64,000 nt of DNA, taken from positions 124,001 through 188,000 of the forward strand of contig NZ_BMSX01000019.1 of assembly GCF_014649375.1 (NCBI RefSeq), in the 5' to 3' direction. Position numbers and translations under genes: made by a program. Shown here piece after piece: positions 33,189 through 41,495 of the stretch. The DNA comes from Streptomyces aurantiogriseus (lineage in GTDB: Bacteria > Actinomycetota > Actinomycetes > Streptomycetales > Streptomycetaceae). The notes below the pieces were generated by a model. The model saw nothing but the letters and a program-made list of their open reading frames with translations. It did not search any database and was not told the origin of the DNA. Within the stretch, counting starts at the first letter, position 1. The number at the start of each line of letters is the position of its first letter.

Positions 33189-33782
33189 ATGGCCCGCCTC
33201 AGCCGCGTCGAGAGTCAGGAACTCACTCGCGAGCGGCTGGTCGCCACCGCGCGAACCCTGTTCCTGCGGAACGGCTACGCGGCCACCTCCCTCAGTGACG
33301 TCGCGGAGACGGCCGGCTACTCCAAGGGCGCGGTCTACTCCAACTTCCGCAACAAGGACTACCTCTGCCTCGCGGTCCTCGACGACATCCGCGCAGAGCA
33401 GCTGGCGCTGCTCACGGACTCCGTCATGGGCGACGGCCCGGCCGACGACCGCCTCGCCGCCTTCACCGCCTGGGGTGAGGCACATATCGGCGACGAGGCC
33501 TGGACGACGTTCGAAGTCGAGTTCCTCACCCGCGCCCGTCATGACGAGGAGCTCCGGCGGGAGATCACGGCGCGCGCCGGAATGATCCGCGAGGTGCTGA
33601 CTCAACTCCTCGAGGCCTTGGCCCAGGAGTTGGACGCCCGTCTGGCCATGCCCGCCGACCAGGCCGCGATGACGCTGCTCAGCCTGGGCATAGGACTGGG
33701 AATCCAGCGGGTCGCCGACCCCGCCGTCCCCACGACGGTGCTCACCGACACCCTGCGTCTCATCCTGGGCATGAACCACTGA
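33189..33782 (+). CDS. TetR/AcrR-family regulator
   Basis: The 197-residue regulator has an N-terminal helix-turn-helix (ERLVATARTLFLRNGYAATS, then LSDVAETAGYSKGAVYSNFR) and a helical ligand-binding half with LLSLGIGLGIQRVADP. The ATG at 33189 fits the family start; an upstream GTG at 33162 adds nine residues. It is divergent from the patatin-monooxygenase fusion and probably represses it through the dyads between them. Confidence 0.9.
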   Translation: MARLSRVESQELTRERLVATARTLFLRNGYAATSLSDVAETAGYSKGAVYSNFRNKDYLCLAVLDDIRAEQLALLTDSVMGDGPADDRLAAFTAWGEAHIGDEAWTTFEVEFLTRARHDEELRREITARAGMIREVLTQLLEALAQELDARLAMPADQAAMTLLSLGIGLGIQRVADPAVPTTVLTDTLRLILGMNH

Positions 33783-33936
33783 AGTGTGATCAGGTGCCTC
33801 CGGGCGGACCGTGCGACTGCACGTGGGGTCCGCCGAATCAGTTGGCTCCCATGTCTTTCGGGGGGCTTCACTGGCCGTCCGCTCCGGAGGGGCGGCCCCA
33901 ACTGGTGAGGCACCCGCGTAAGCGTTCGTTCTGTGC

Positions 33937-34350
33937 TTATCGGTTGCGGGTACGGTGGCCGTTGTACTGCTGGTCGGTGACCGGCTCGGCCCACGTGGTC
34001 TCGGTCGTGCCTTCGCCTGCGCCCTCCCACATGGCGATGTGCTCCATGAACCGGTCGGGGGCCGCGCCGTGCCAGTGCTCCTCGTTGGGCGGGCAGGAGA
34101 CGGTCTCGCCCGGACGGGCCTCGAAGATGGTGCCGTCTCGGGTGCCGATCAGGGCGATGCCGGAGACGACGTGCAGGGTCTGGCCCAGGACATGGGAATG
34201 CCAGTTGGTGCGGGCGCCCGGTGAGAAGCGGACCAGGTTGGCGCGCATCCGGGACGGTTCCTGGCCGGCGACGATGACGTCCCACCACACGTCACCGGTG
34301 AACCAGTCCGCCGGGGCCTTGCTGCTGGGCTGCTGCTTGATGAATTCCAT
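33937..34350 (-). CDS. Cupin-domain protein
   Basis: The 137-residue single cupin of the (R)-mandelonitrile lyase-like/YwbM type starts at ATG 34350 after GAGGAAC. Cupin motif 1 reads WHSHVLGQTLHVVSGIALIG (two metal-binding His and a Glu-equivalent Gln), and motif 2 reads CPPNEEHWHGAAPD (His). The family includes dioxygenases and small epimerase-like enzymes of unknown substrate. It is the last gene of a likely three-gene operon with an SDR and an alcohol dehydrogenase, which suggests a shared detoxification or catabolic task. Confidence 0.85.
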   Translation of the reverse strand: MEFIKQQPSSKAPADWFTGDVWWDVIVAGQEPSRMRANLVRFSPGARTNWHSHVLGQTLHVVSGIALIGTRDGTIFEARPGETVSCPPNEEHWHGAAPDRFMEHIAMWEGAGEGTTETTWAEPVTDQQYNGHRTRNR

Positions 34351-34431
34351 GGTGTTCCTCAACTGATGGATGGCGGCGGCCGGAACCGCACGGGCAGGGG
34401 CGGCCCGAGTCACGGGTGTCGTCCTGGGGAT

Positions 34432-35097
34432 TCAGTCGGGCAGGGGTTCGGCGTAGTGGCGGAAGCCGTCGCGCTTGTGGTGGATGTCGTACAGGCGCCG
34501 GGCCAGGGCGTCGGGGCTGCTGTGCTCGGCGTCGGGGTGGATGGCTCCCGGGATGATCAGCTGGGCGGCGTGGATGTTCTCCGGGGCGAGGGCGTCGTGG
34601 AGCATGCGGGCGTAGGCGCTCTCGGCGGCGAAGGCGATCGAGGTGCCGGCCCGGTCGGGGTGGGGGCGTACGGCGCTGCCTCCGTTGACGAACAGCAGGG
34701 TCCCGCGGCCGAGTTCGCGCATGCCGGGCAGGACGGCGTTCACCACCGTGACCGGGCCCTTCACGGAGAAGGCGAGCGGTGCGTCGAGGTCGTCGGCACT
34801 GGTGTCGAGGACCGGCTTCATGAAGTCGGCGCGGGGCACGGGGCTGTACTGGAGGATCTCGATGGGCCCCAGGGTGTCGGCCGCCGTCCGCAGGGCCGCG
34901 GTGAGGGATGCCGGATCCAGGACGTCGGCGGCGAATCCGCGGGCCTGGATGTCGTCGCGGGCCAGCTCGGCGGTCAGTTCCTCCAGATGCTGGGCGTTGC
35001 GGGAGATGAGGGCGACGGTGTGGCCGGCGGTTCCGAAGCGGCGGGCGGTGGCGAGCCCGAGGCCGGGGCCGGCGCCGACGAGTGCGAAGGTCGTCAT
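34432..35097 (-). CDS. Short-chain dehydrogenase-like oxidoreductase
   Basis: The 221-residue protein has an atypical cofactor motif FALVGAGPGLGLATARRFGT (G-x-G-x-G-L-G) and HTVALISRNAQHLEEL. The middle reads IEILQYSPVPRADFMKPVLD and LLFVNGGSAVRPHPDRAGTS. The classical YxxxK is not evident; SAYARMLHDAL occupies that zone. Such divergent SDRs may reduce quinones or aldehydes, or may be inactive on typical substrates. The ATG at 35097 begins about 80 bp after the alcohol dehydrogenase gene on the same strand. Confidence 0.82.
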   Translation of the reverse strand: MTTFALVGAGPGLGLATARRFGTAGHTVALISRNAQHLEELTAELARDDIQARGFAADVLDPASLTAALRTAADTLGPIEILQYSPVPRADFMKPVLDTSADDLDAPLAFSVKGPVTVVNAVLPGMRELGRGTLLFVNGGSAVRPHPDRAGTSIAFAAESAYARMLHDALAPENIHAAQLIIPGAIHPDAEHSSPDALARRLYDIHHKRDGFRHYAEPLPD

Positions 35098-35180
35098 GGT
35101 GGGTCCTTGTGGGCTGGGGCGGGTCCCGTCCGGGGCCGCATCGTCGGAGGTGCGGCCCCGGACGTGGAGGGCGTGGGAGG

Positions 35181-36197
35181 TCAGGGCTTGAGGAGGGCCT
35201 TGATGGCGCGGCGCTCGTCCATCGCCTGGTAGCCCTCGGCGACCTGGTCCAGGGGCAGGGTGAGGTCGAAGACCTTGCCCGGGTTGATCCGGCCGGACAG
35301 GACCCGGTCGATGAGGTCGGGCAGGTAGCGGCGTACGGGGGCGGGGCCGCCGCGCAGGCCGACGTGGGAGAAGAACAGTTCCACGCCGTCGACCTGCACG
35401 TCGTGGGGGACGCCGACGAAGCCGACGTTGCCGCCGGGCCGGGCGGAGTGCAGGGCCTGGCGCATGGACTCGGCGGTGCCGACGCACTCCAGCACGGAGT
35501 CGGCGCCGATGCCGCCGGTGAGGTCCTTGACGCGGGCGATGCCTTCGTCGCCGCGTTCGCCGATGATGTCGGTGGCGCCGAACTCGACGGCGAGCTGCCG
35601 GCGGGATGCGTGGCGGCTCATGGCGATGATCCGCTCGGCGCCGAGCTCGCGCGCGGCGATGACGCCGCACAGGCCGACCGCTCCGTCGCCGACGACGACG
35701 GCGGTGGAGCCGGGCTTGACCTCGGCGGCGAGGGCGGCGTACCAGCCGGTGCCCATCACGTCGGAGACGGCGAGCAGGCTCGGGACGAGCTCGCCGTCCG
35801 GGTGCTCGTCGGTGGCGACGAGGGTGCCGTGGGCGTTGGGGATGCGGACGTAGTCGGCCTGGCAGGTGCTCATGAACTCGCGGTGCAGGCAGTTGGACTG
35901 CCAGCCGTTGCGGCAGTTCGCGCAGGTGTTGTCCGAGGTGGCGAAGGAGCCGACCACGAACTGGCCCGGCTTGACGTTGGTGACCTCGCTGCCGACCTCC
36001 TCGACGATGCCGACGTACTCGTGCCCCATCGGGTGGGGATCGCCGATGGGCTCCAGGCCGCGGTAGGGCCACAGGTCCGAGCCGCACACGCAGGTGGCGA
36101 CCGTGCGGATGACGGCGTCGGTCGGCCGGACGATCTTCGGGTCGTCGAGGTTCTCGAAGCGCACGTCGCCGGGGGCGTGGATGACTGCTCCGCGCAT
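35181..36197 (-). CDS. Zinc-dependent alcohol dehydrogenase family protein
   Basis: The 338-residue medium-chain dehydrogenase carries the catalytic-zinc site (TCVCGSDLWPYRG, PMGHEYVGIVEEVGS), a structural-zinc-like cysteine set that is partly reduced (NTCANCRNGWQSNC), and the NAD(P) motif VVVGDGAVGLCGVIAARELG. The C-terminus reads LTLPLDQVAEGYQAMDERRA. It is the first gene of the ADH-SDR-cupin operon and divergent from an XRE regulator that probably controls it. Substrate unknown. Confidence 0.9.
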   Translation of the reverse strand: MRGAVIHAPGDVRFENLDDPKIVRPTDAVIRTVATCVCGSDLWPYRGLEPIGDPHPMGHEYVGIVEEVGSEVTNVKPGQFVVGSFATSDNTCANCRNGWQSNCLHREFMSTCQADYVRIPNAHGTLVATDEHPDGELVPSLLAVSDVMGTGWYAALAAEVKPGSTAVVVGDGAVGLCGVIAARELGAERIIAMSRHASRRQLAVEFGATDIIGERGDEGIARVKDLTGGIGADSVLECVGTAESMRQALHSARPGGNVGFVGVPHDVQVDGVELFFSHVGLRGGPAPVRRYLPDLIDRVLSGRINPGKVFDLTLPLDQVAEGYQAMDERRAIKALLKP

Positions 36198-36302
36198 GGG
36201 GTGCTTCCTTCACGGGGTGTCTGTGTTGGGCTGCCGGGATCACGAACGGCTGTTGACGGTCGACCCTCACACGCGAGGGCGGGCGCGAAAAGCGGAGAAA
36301 TC

Positions 36303-36376
36303 CATCCTGGGAGAAAAACATCCCGGGAGTAAATTCTCCCCCCTTCCGCACGTGGGACCGATGCCATCCTGGGAAG
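36303..36376. promoter_or_regulatory. Three direct CATCCyGGGA repeats in divergent promoter
   Basis: CATCCTGGGAG (36303), CATCCCGGGAG (36319) and CATCCTGGGAAG (36365) are direct repeats between the alcohol dehydrogenase and the XRE regulator. The first two are 16 bp apart; the third ends just before the regulator ATG. GGGAGAA and TTCTCCC around the second copy also make a dyad. They are candidate binding sites for the XRE protein. Confidence 0.5.
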
Positions 36377-36377
36377 C

Positions 36378-37247
36378 ATGAGCAGCAACGTGCCCCTCAA
36401 TGAGCTGGGAGAATTCCTCAAAAAGCGCCGCTCGGAGCTGAGTCCCCGCACGGTCGGACTTCCCGAGACCGGCCGGCCCCGCCGGGTGGCCGGGCTGCGC
36501 CGTGAGGAAGTCGCTCAGCTCGCCAACATCAGCACCGACTACTACACCCGGCTCGAACAGGGCCGTATGCAGGCGTCGGCGCCCGTGCTGGATGTTCTCG
36601 CCCGGGTGCTTCACCTGGGCGACGACGAGCGGGGCTATCTCTTCCAACTCGCGGGCAAGACCACCACCCGCACGCGGCGCCGAGGCCGGCAGAAGGTCCA
36701 GCCGCAGCTGCAGCGGGTCCTGGACGACCTCACCGCCACGCCTGCTCTGGTGCAGGGTCGGCGTGGGGACATTCTGGCCTGGAACTCGCTGGCCGCGGCC
36801 CTGGTCACGGACTTCTCCCGGGTCCCGGAGAAGCACCGCAACTATCCCCGGATCCAGTTCACCGATCCGGCCATGCGCACCCTGTATGCCGACTGGGAGA
36901 CGTCCGCGAAGATCTCCGTGGCCCAGCTGCGGATGGAAGCGGCGAAGTATCCCGAGGATCCCCGCCTGATCGAGCTGGTCGGCGAGCTGTCGATGCGCGA
37001 CAAGCAGTTCGCCCAGTGGTGGGGCGAGCATCATGTCGCGTCCCGCACCGTGGGCACGAAGACCCTCAACCATCCGGTCGTCGGCGAACTCGTCCTCGAC
37101 TGGGACACCCTCACCGCCAACACCGACTCCGACCAGCACCTGACCGTCTGGACCGCCGCCCCCGGTTCCCCGACCCACGAGCGGCTGCGCATCCTCGCCT
37201 CCTGGGCCGCCGACCAGAACCTGCCCGCTTCGCAACCGCTCACCTGA
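36378..37247 (+). CDS. XRE-family regulator with MmyB-like domain
   Basis: The 289-residue regulator has an N-terminal helix-turn-helix (GRPRRVAGLRREEVAQLANI, STDYYTRLEQGR), then an MmyB-like ligand-binding domain (VQGRRGDILAWNSLAAALVT, HHVASRTVGTKTLNHPVVGE, WTAAPGSPTHERLRILASWA). Members of this family usually repress or activate a divergent oxidoreductase gene, here the ADH-SDR-cupin operon. The gene is intact and related to the fragment at 27720-28030. Confidence 0.9.
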   Translation: MSSNVPLNELGEFLKKRRSELSPRTVGLPETGRPRRVAGLRREEVAQLANISTDYYTRLEQGRMQASAPVLDVLARVLHLGDDERGYLFQLAGKTTTRTRRRGRQKVQPQLQRVLDDLTATPALVQGRRGDILAWNSLAAALVTDFSRVPEKHRNYPRIQFTDPAMRTLYADWETSAKISVAQLRMEAAKYPEDPRLIELVGELSMRDKQFAQWWGEHHVASRTVGTKTLNHPVVGELVLDWDTLTANTDSDQHLTVWTAAPGSPTHERLRILASWAADQNLPASQPLT

Positions 37248-37498
37248 CCGACAGGGCTGCCGATGTGTGCGGTCCAGTGACGCGCACGTCTCTCCCCTGC
37301 GCGAACTTGCAGCGGCCCAGGAACGGCGGGTCGCCGTCGTCTTGCTGTGCGTCGTCATCGCGCTGGTCGTCAAGCTCACTCAACCGCACACGGGCCCGTT
37401 CGGAGTCGTGGTCACGTGGCTGGGAAAGGATTGGACGGGGTGATGCTAGGGCTTGTAGCTTGCGGTGGACCGTGACACCGCCCGAGGAGGTGAGACCC

Positions 37499-37558
37499 AT
37501 GAACGCTGTATCGATGTGGGTGCTCCCCCTTCCCGTCACGATCGGGCGATTGATGTAG
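37499..37558 (+). CDS. 19-residue leader ORF upstream of rox
   Basis: GAGGAGGTGAGACCC directly precedes an ATG that opens a 19-codon frame (MNAVSMWVLPLPVTIGRLM, then TAG). It ends 50 bp before the rox start. The ribosome site is stronger than that of rox itself. It could be a translated leader, or the remnant start of a lost gene. The preceding 37248-37498 holds no recognisable gene; GTAGCTTGCGG at 37455 resembles one arm of a rifamycin-associated element (9 of 11). Confidence 0.4.
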   Translation: MNAVSMWVLPLPVTIGRLM

Positions 37559-37608
37559 GTGTCGCCGGGAGCGCCTCGCCAACAAGGCACTCCCGAAAGG
37601 CAACACCT

Positions 37609-39156
37609 ATGCACTCTCAGCAGGTCACCGCCGAGCCGCCGTCGAACGACAGGGTCGAGCGTGACTCCACGGTGGGCGACGTCCCCGGAGTTCTCCAGTC
37701 GCCGGCCTCCGGCGCCGATGGCGCGCCCCTCGTCTTCGATGTGATCATTGCCGGGTGCGGGCCGACTGGCGCGATGCTGGCCGCCGAACTGCGGCTGCAC
37801 GATGTGCGGGTACTCGTTCTGGAGAAGGAAACCGAGCCCGCGTCGTTCGTCCGCATAGTCGGTCTGCATATTCGCAGTCTTGAGCTGATGGCGATGCGCG
37901 GACTGCTGGATCGCATCCTCCAGCATGGAAGACGGCGTCCGGCCGGCGGTTTCTTCGCCGCCATCCCCAAACCCGCGCCCAAGGACCTGGATTCCGCGTA
38001 CGCCTATCTGCTGGGCATCCCGCAGCCGGTCATCGTTCACCTGCTCGAGGAACATGCGATCCAACTGGGTGCGCAGGTCCGGCGCGGTTGCGCGGTCGCC
38101 GGTTTCGAGCAGGACGACGAGGGTGTGACCGTCGAGCTGGCCGACGGCGAACAGCTGCGTTCGCGCTACCTCGTCGGCTGTGACGGCGGGCGCAGTACGG
38201 TGCGTAAACGGCTCGGTGTCGGCTTCCCCGGCGAGCCCTCACGGACCGAGACGCTGATGGGCGAGCTGGAAGTGGGTGTGCCGCAGGAGGAGGTCGCCGC
38301 CAAGGTGACCGAAATCCGCGAGACCCATCAGCGATTCTGGCTCCGGCCCTTCGGCGAAGGGGTCTACAGCGTCGTAGTCCCCGCCGCGGGAGTCAGCGAC
38401 CGCGCGGAACCGCCCACCCTCGAGGACTTCAAACAACAGTTGCGCACCATCGCCGGAACCGATTTCGGCGTGCACTCCCCGCGCTGGATGTCCCGCTTCG
38501 GGGATGCCACCCGGCTGGCCGAACGTTATCGGGTCGGGCGGGTGCTGCTGGCCGGCGATGCGGCACACATCCATCCACCCACCGGCGGACAGGGCCTCAA
38601 CCTGGGCGTTCAGGACGCATTCAACCTCGGCTGGAAACTGGCCGCACAGATCCGCGGCTGGGCGCCGGAAACACTGCTGGACACCTACCAGGCCGAACGT
38701 CATCCGGTCGCCGAGGACGTGCTGGACAACACCCGCGCCCAGATGGAACTGCACTCCACCGAACCGGGCCCGCAGGCCGTGCGCAGGCTGCTCACCGAAC
38801 TGATGGACTTCGACGAGGTGAACCGCCATCTGATCGAGAAGATCACCGCGATCGGCATCCGCTACGACTTCGGCGCAGGCCCCGACCTGCTCGGCCGCCG
38901 CCTGCGCGACATCGACGTGAAACAGGGCCACCTCTACGGTCTGCTGCATCGCGGCCGCGGCCTGCTGCTGGACCGCACCGAACGCCTGACCGTCGGCGGC
39001 TGGTCGGACCGGGTCGACTACCTCGCGGATCCCACTGCGGTACTGGATGTTCCGTGCGTCCTGCTGCGCCCCGACGGCCACGTCGCCTGGATCGGCGACG
39101 ATCAGCAGGACCTGGACGACCACCTCTTCCGCTGGTTCGGCGAACCCGCCAACTGA
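37609..39156 (+). CDS. rox: Rifampicin monooxygenase (Rox-like)
   Basis: The 515-residue class A flavin monooxygenase reads FDVIIAGCGPTGAMLAAELR (FAD GxGxxG), then VLVLEKETEPASFVRIVGLH, the DG motif YLVGCDGGRSTVRKRLGVGF and RVLLAGDAAHIHPPTGGQGL with NLGVQDAFNLGWKLA. These match Rox rifampicin monooxygenases of Streptomyces and Nocardia, which oxidise and linearise rifamycins, better than generic PheA/TfdB enzymes. The N-terminus carries ~43 extra polar residues before FDVII; no start codon is available nearer, so ATG 37609 is used. With helR it forms a second rifamycin defence in the window. Confidence 0.85.
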   Translation: MHSQQVTAEPPSNDRVERDSTVGDVPGVLQSPASGADGAPLVFDVIIAGCGPTGAMLAAELRLHDVRVLVLEKETEPASFVRIVGLHIRSLELMAMRGLLDRILQHGRRRPAGGFFAAIPKPAPKDLDSAYAYLLGIPQPVIVHLLEEHAIQLGAQVRRGCAVAGFEQDDEGVTVELADGEQLRSRYLVGCDGGRSTVRKRLGVGFPGEPSRTETLMGELEVGVPQEEVAAKVTEIRETHQRFWLRPFGEGVYSVVVPAAGVSDRAEPPTLEDFKQQLRTIAGTDFGVHSPRWMSRFGDATRLAERYRVGRVLLAGDAAHIHPPTGGQGLNLGVQDAFNLGWKLAAQIRGWAPETLLDTYQAERHPVAEDVLDNTRAQMELHSTEPGPQAVRRLLTELMDFDEVNRHLIEKITAIGIRYDFGAGPDLLGRRLRDIDVKQGHLYGLLHRGRGLLLDRTERLTVGGWSDRVDYLADPTAVLDVPCVLLRPDGHVAWIGDDQQDLDDHLFRWFGEPAN

Positions 39157-39252
39157 GATTTCGCCTGAGCAACCGAAAGGCCCGTGAGGATGATCGGAAC
39201 GGCCACGGGGGCGAGGAACCGGCGGACTGGGCCATGCTCTCGTGCTTGGCAG

Positions 39253-40413
39253 TCAGGAAGGCTGGACCTCGTCGAAGAGGGCGAGGGCTTCGGAGGGGTC
39301 CGGGCTCACGAGGCGTTCCAGACCAGCCGTCGTGATGTTCGCCCACCTGCCGGCCCGTGCCCACATCTGTTCCTCGAAGGCGCGGACGGCCTCGTCCAGA
39401 TCTCCAGGGCCGCGGGCGGCGGCGATGGACTCGGCGAGTTCGGCGCCTTCCAGCATCGCGAGGTTCGCGCCCACCCCCAACGGGGGCATCAGGTGGGCGG
39501 CGTCGCCCAGTAGCGTCACCCCGGAGACGTGGGCCCAGGTGTGGGACACGGGAAGGGCGTAGAGGGGGCGGTGGACGAAAGCTGTGCCGTGGCGGAGGAG
39601 GTCGAGGACGGGAGCGGCCCAGCCGTCGAACAGAGCCAACAGGCTTGAGCGCACGGCCTCGACGTCGGACAGGTCCAGGCCCGCGCGCTGGTTCAGGCCC
39701 AGATGCCGGTCCGGGTTCGTGTGCCAGTCCAGGGGCACGCGGAACTGGGCGTATACCTTGACGTGGCCGCCGCTGTTGCGCTGGGCGACGAGCGCGCGGT
39801 TCACGCCGTACACAGCCACGGAACCGTCGCCGACCAGCCGGGCGAGGTCGGGGTGGCGGGTGTCGACGTCGTCCAGGGAGGTCTCGACCAAGGTGACGCC
39901 GGTGTACTGCGGCGTCGCGGACGAGACCGCCGGGCGGACCCGGGACCAGGCACCGTCAGCGCCGATCACGAGGTCGAACGTCTCCTGTCGCCCGTCCGCG
40001 AAATGGACCAGCACGCCATCCCGGCTCTCCGGCACCACCTCCGTCACGACCCGCCCCCACTGAACGTCCAGTGGCCCGAGCAACAGGTCACGGAGTTGCC
40101 CGCGGTCGATCTCGGGATTGGCCCGGTCACCCGGACGAGGTTGCCAGTCGCGGAGGACGGTCCCGTCCGCGTCCAGGATGCGCATGGCCTGCCCCTCGGG
40201 ACGGGACAGCGCCTGGAACTCCGCCAGCACCCCCGCCTTCTCCAGCGCCAGTTGGCCCAGCCCCTCGTGCAGGTCCAGCGTGCCGCCCGCGGGACGGGCG
40301 TCGCGGGCGGGATCGCGTTCGAGGACGGTGACAGGGTGACCATGACGGTGCAGGACGCGGGCGAAGGTAAGGCCGGCGGGGCCGCTGCCGATCACGGCGA
40401 TACGGGGTCTCAT
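39253..40413 (-). CDS. FAD-dependent monooxygenase, TetX-like
   Basis: The 386-residue class A flavin monooxygenase has RIAVIGSGPAGLTFARVLHR at the N-terminus, the DG motif FDLVIGADGAWSRVRPAVSS and the GD motif VTLLGDAAHLMPPLGVGANL. The GGTLDLHEGLGQLALEKAGV segment is shared with TetX-type tetracycline-inactivating enzymes and related Streptomyces monooxygenases. Whether it acts on tetracyclines cannot be told from sequence. It is convergent with rox, with about 100 bp between stops. Confidence 0.82.
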   Translation of the reverse strand: MRPRIAVIGSGPAGLTFARVLHRHGHPVTVLERDPARDARPAGGTLDLHEGLGQLALEKAGVLAEFQALSRPEGQAMRILDADGTVLRDWQPRPGDRANPEIDRGQLRDLLLGPLDVQWGRVVTEVVPESRDGVLVHFADGRQETFDLVIGADGAWSRVRPAVSSATPQYTGVTLVETSLDDVDTRHPDLARLVGDGSVAVYGVNRALVAQRNSGGHVKVYAQFRVPLDWHTNPDRHLGLNQRAGLDLSDVEAVRSSLLALFDGWAAPVLDLLRHGTAFVHRPLYALPVSHTWAHVSGVTLLGDAAHLMPPLGVGANLAMLEGAELAESIAAARGPGDLDEAVRAFEEQMWARAGRWANITTAGLERLVSPDPSEALALFDEVQPS

Positions 40414-40734
40414 GTCGATACAACGTACGTCCCCTCACCAAGCCAGTCCCGGCCCGTCACCGAACCGAAACGACGGCGTGAGCCAGCGGATGGGTGATCC
40501 GCGTCGTGCTCAGTTGCGGGGCAGAAGGGCGCATGGTCGCACGGGGCGGCCGAGGAGTCGGAACACGAGGGTGCGGTGGGCGGCGTGGAGGGTGCGGACG
40601 TCCGCGCGGTTGATGTCGGGTTTGACGGCGGGGCCGCCGTGGCGGGGGCGGCCGGGTTCGGTGCGGGGGGTGAAACTGGCGACCTCGCGTAATCGGCTGT
40701 CGCTATTCCTCAATGAGGGAGGGTTTGCGGTCAC

Positions 40735-41072
40735 TGTGTGTGGCACGACCGCCCCGCCGTCGTCCGGGAGTACTACCCCGGTGACGAACGAGGCAGCCGG
40801 CGCGGCGAGCTGGGTGATGGCCCAGGCCACCTCCTCCGGTCGGACGATCCGCTCGGGCTGGCCCTCGGCGGTCATGTCGGCGGCCAGCGGGTGATCCGGT
40901 CGTGCCCGGCTGCGGTCTCGCGGAGCGGTTCGGCCCGCCGGCCGATGGCCAGGACGTGGGCGCCCTCAGCGGCGAACGCGCGGGCGGTGGCCCGGCCGAT
41001 GCCGGTGCCGGCCCCGGTGACGGCGACGATCCTGCTGATCGGAGGTCCAGTGCTGCTGTCCATGCCGGTCAT
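40735..41072 (-). pseudogene. Internally deleted short-chain dehydrogenase
   Basis: ATG 41072 (or 41063) opens a normal SDR start (RIVAVTGAGTGIGRATARAF, then AAEGAHVLAIGRRAEPLRET) that stops after about 66 codons. A second frame overlapping the first stop continues with a C-terminal SDR segment: PERIVRPEEVAWAITQLAAP, then AASFVTGVVLPDDGGAVV. The middle ~130 residues, including the catalytic Ser-Tyr-Lys, are gone. It keeps a well-formed MerR-type promoter. The 40420-40735 stretch beyond it holds no recognisable gene. Confidence 0.7.
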
Positions 41073-41078
41073 CGTTCA

Positions 41079-41103
41079 ACCCTGCCGCCAGTGGCAAGGT
41101 CAA
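41079..41103 (-). promoter_or_regulatory. MerR-type promoter/operator
   Basis: Read on the reverse strand, TTGACC is followed by ACCTTGCC-ACTGGC-GGCAGGGT-like inverted repeats inside a long (about 18-19 bp) spacer before TTGAAC. This is the classic layout of MerR-family promoters. The transcript would start almost at the ATG of the SDR remnant, suggesting a leaderless message. No merR gene is adjacent. Confidence 0.6.
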
Positions 41104-41495
41104 GCGGCGGCTGTCTGAGCGGGTCGGCCGGGCGCTCACTCCCTCACCCGGGCACCGCCCGAGGAACCGCGGAGACGACCCGCAGGTGGCCGGATGCCGG
41201 CGCCGGATTCCGGTTCGCTGTCCGGGTCCGTCCGGCAGAACGGGCAGCGAACGGGCACACCCCGGCTGGTGCGCGGGCAGCAGCTTCCCGCGCCGCGGGG
41301 CCCTCCACCGCGTCATCCAGGGGCTCCGCGCTCCGGAAAGCGGGCGCATTCGGTCATGAACTGCTCTACGACAAACCTGGTCAGTAAGGGCAATCGCCTT
41401 GTAGAAATTTGGCCACCGGAGCCCGATCGGGCAGGGCTCCGGGAAAAGCCGGCGCGAGCATATGGCGCGCAGAGCCGTGAAACGGAGGTGTCGCC
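41104..41495. other. Gene-free stretch before the polyol operon
   Basis: No convincing gene is seen in these 390 bp. The last part, just before the DeoR gene, should hold its promoter; no strong dyad was noticed. Confidence 0.5.

Noticed and set aside
34432..36351. A 639-residue fusion covering the SDR and alcohol dehydrogenase region
   Set aside because: Only the last third is protein-like (the SDR starting at 35097); the front is the wrong frame of the alcohol dehydrogenase.
37455..37473. A full rifamycin-associated element before rox
   Set aside because: One arm matches 9 of 11 bases but the second arm is absent, so it cannot be called an RAE.
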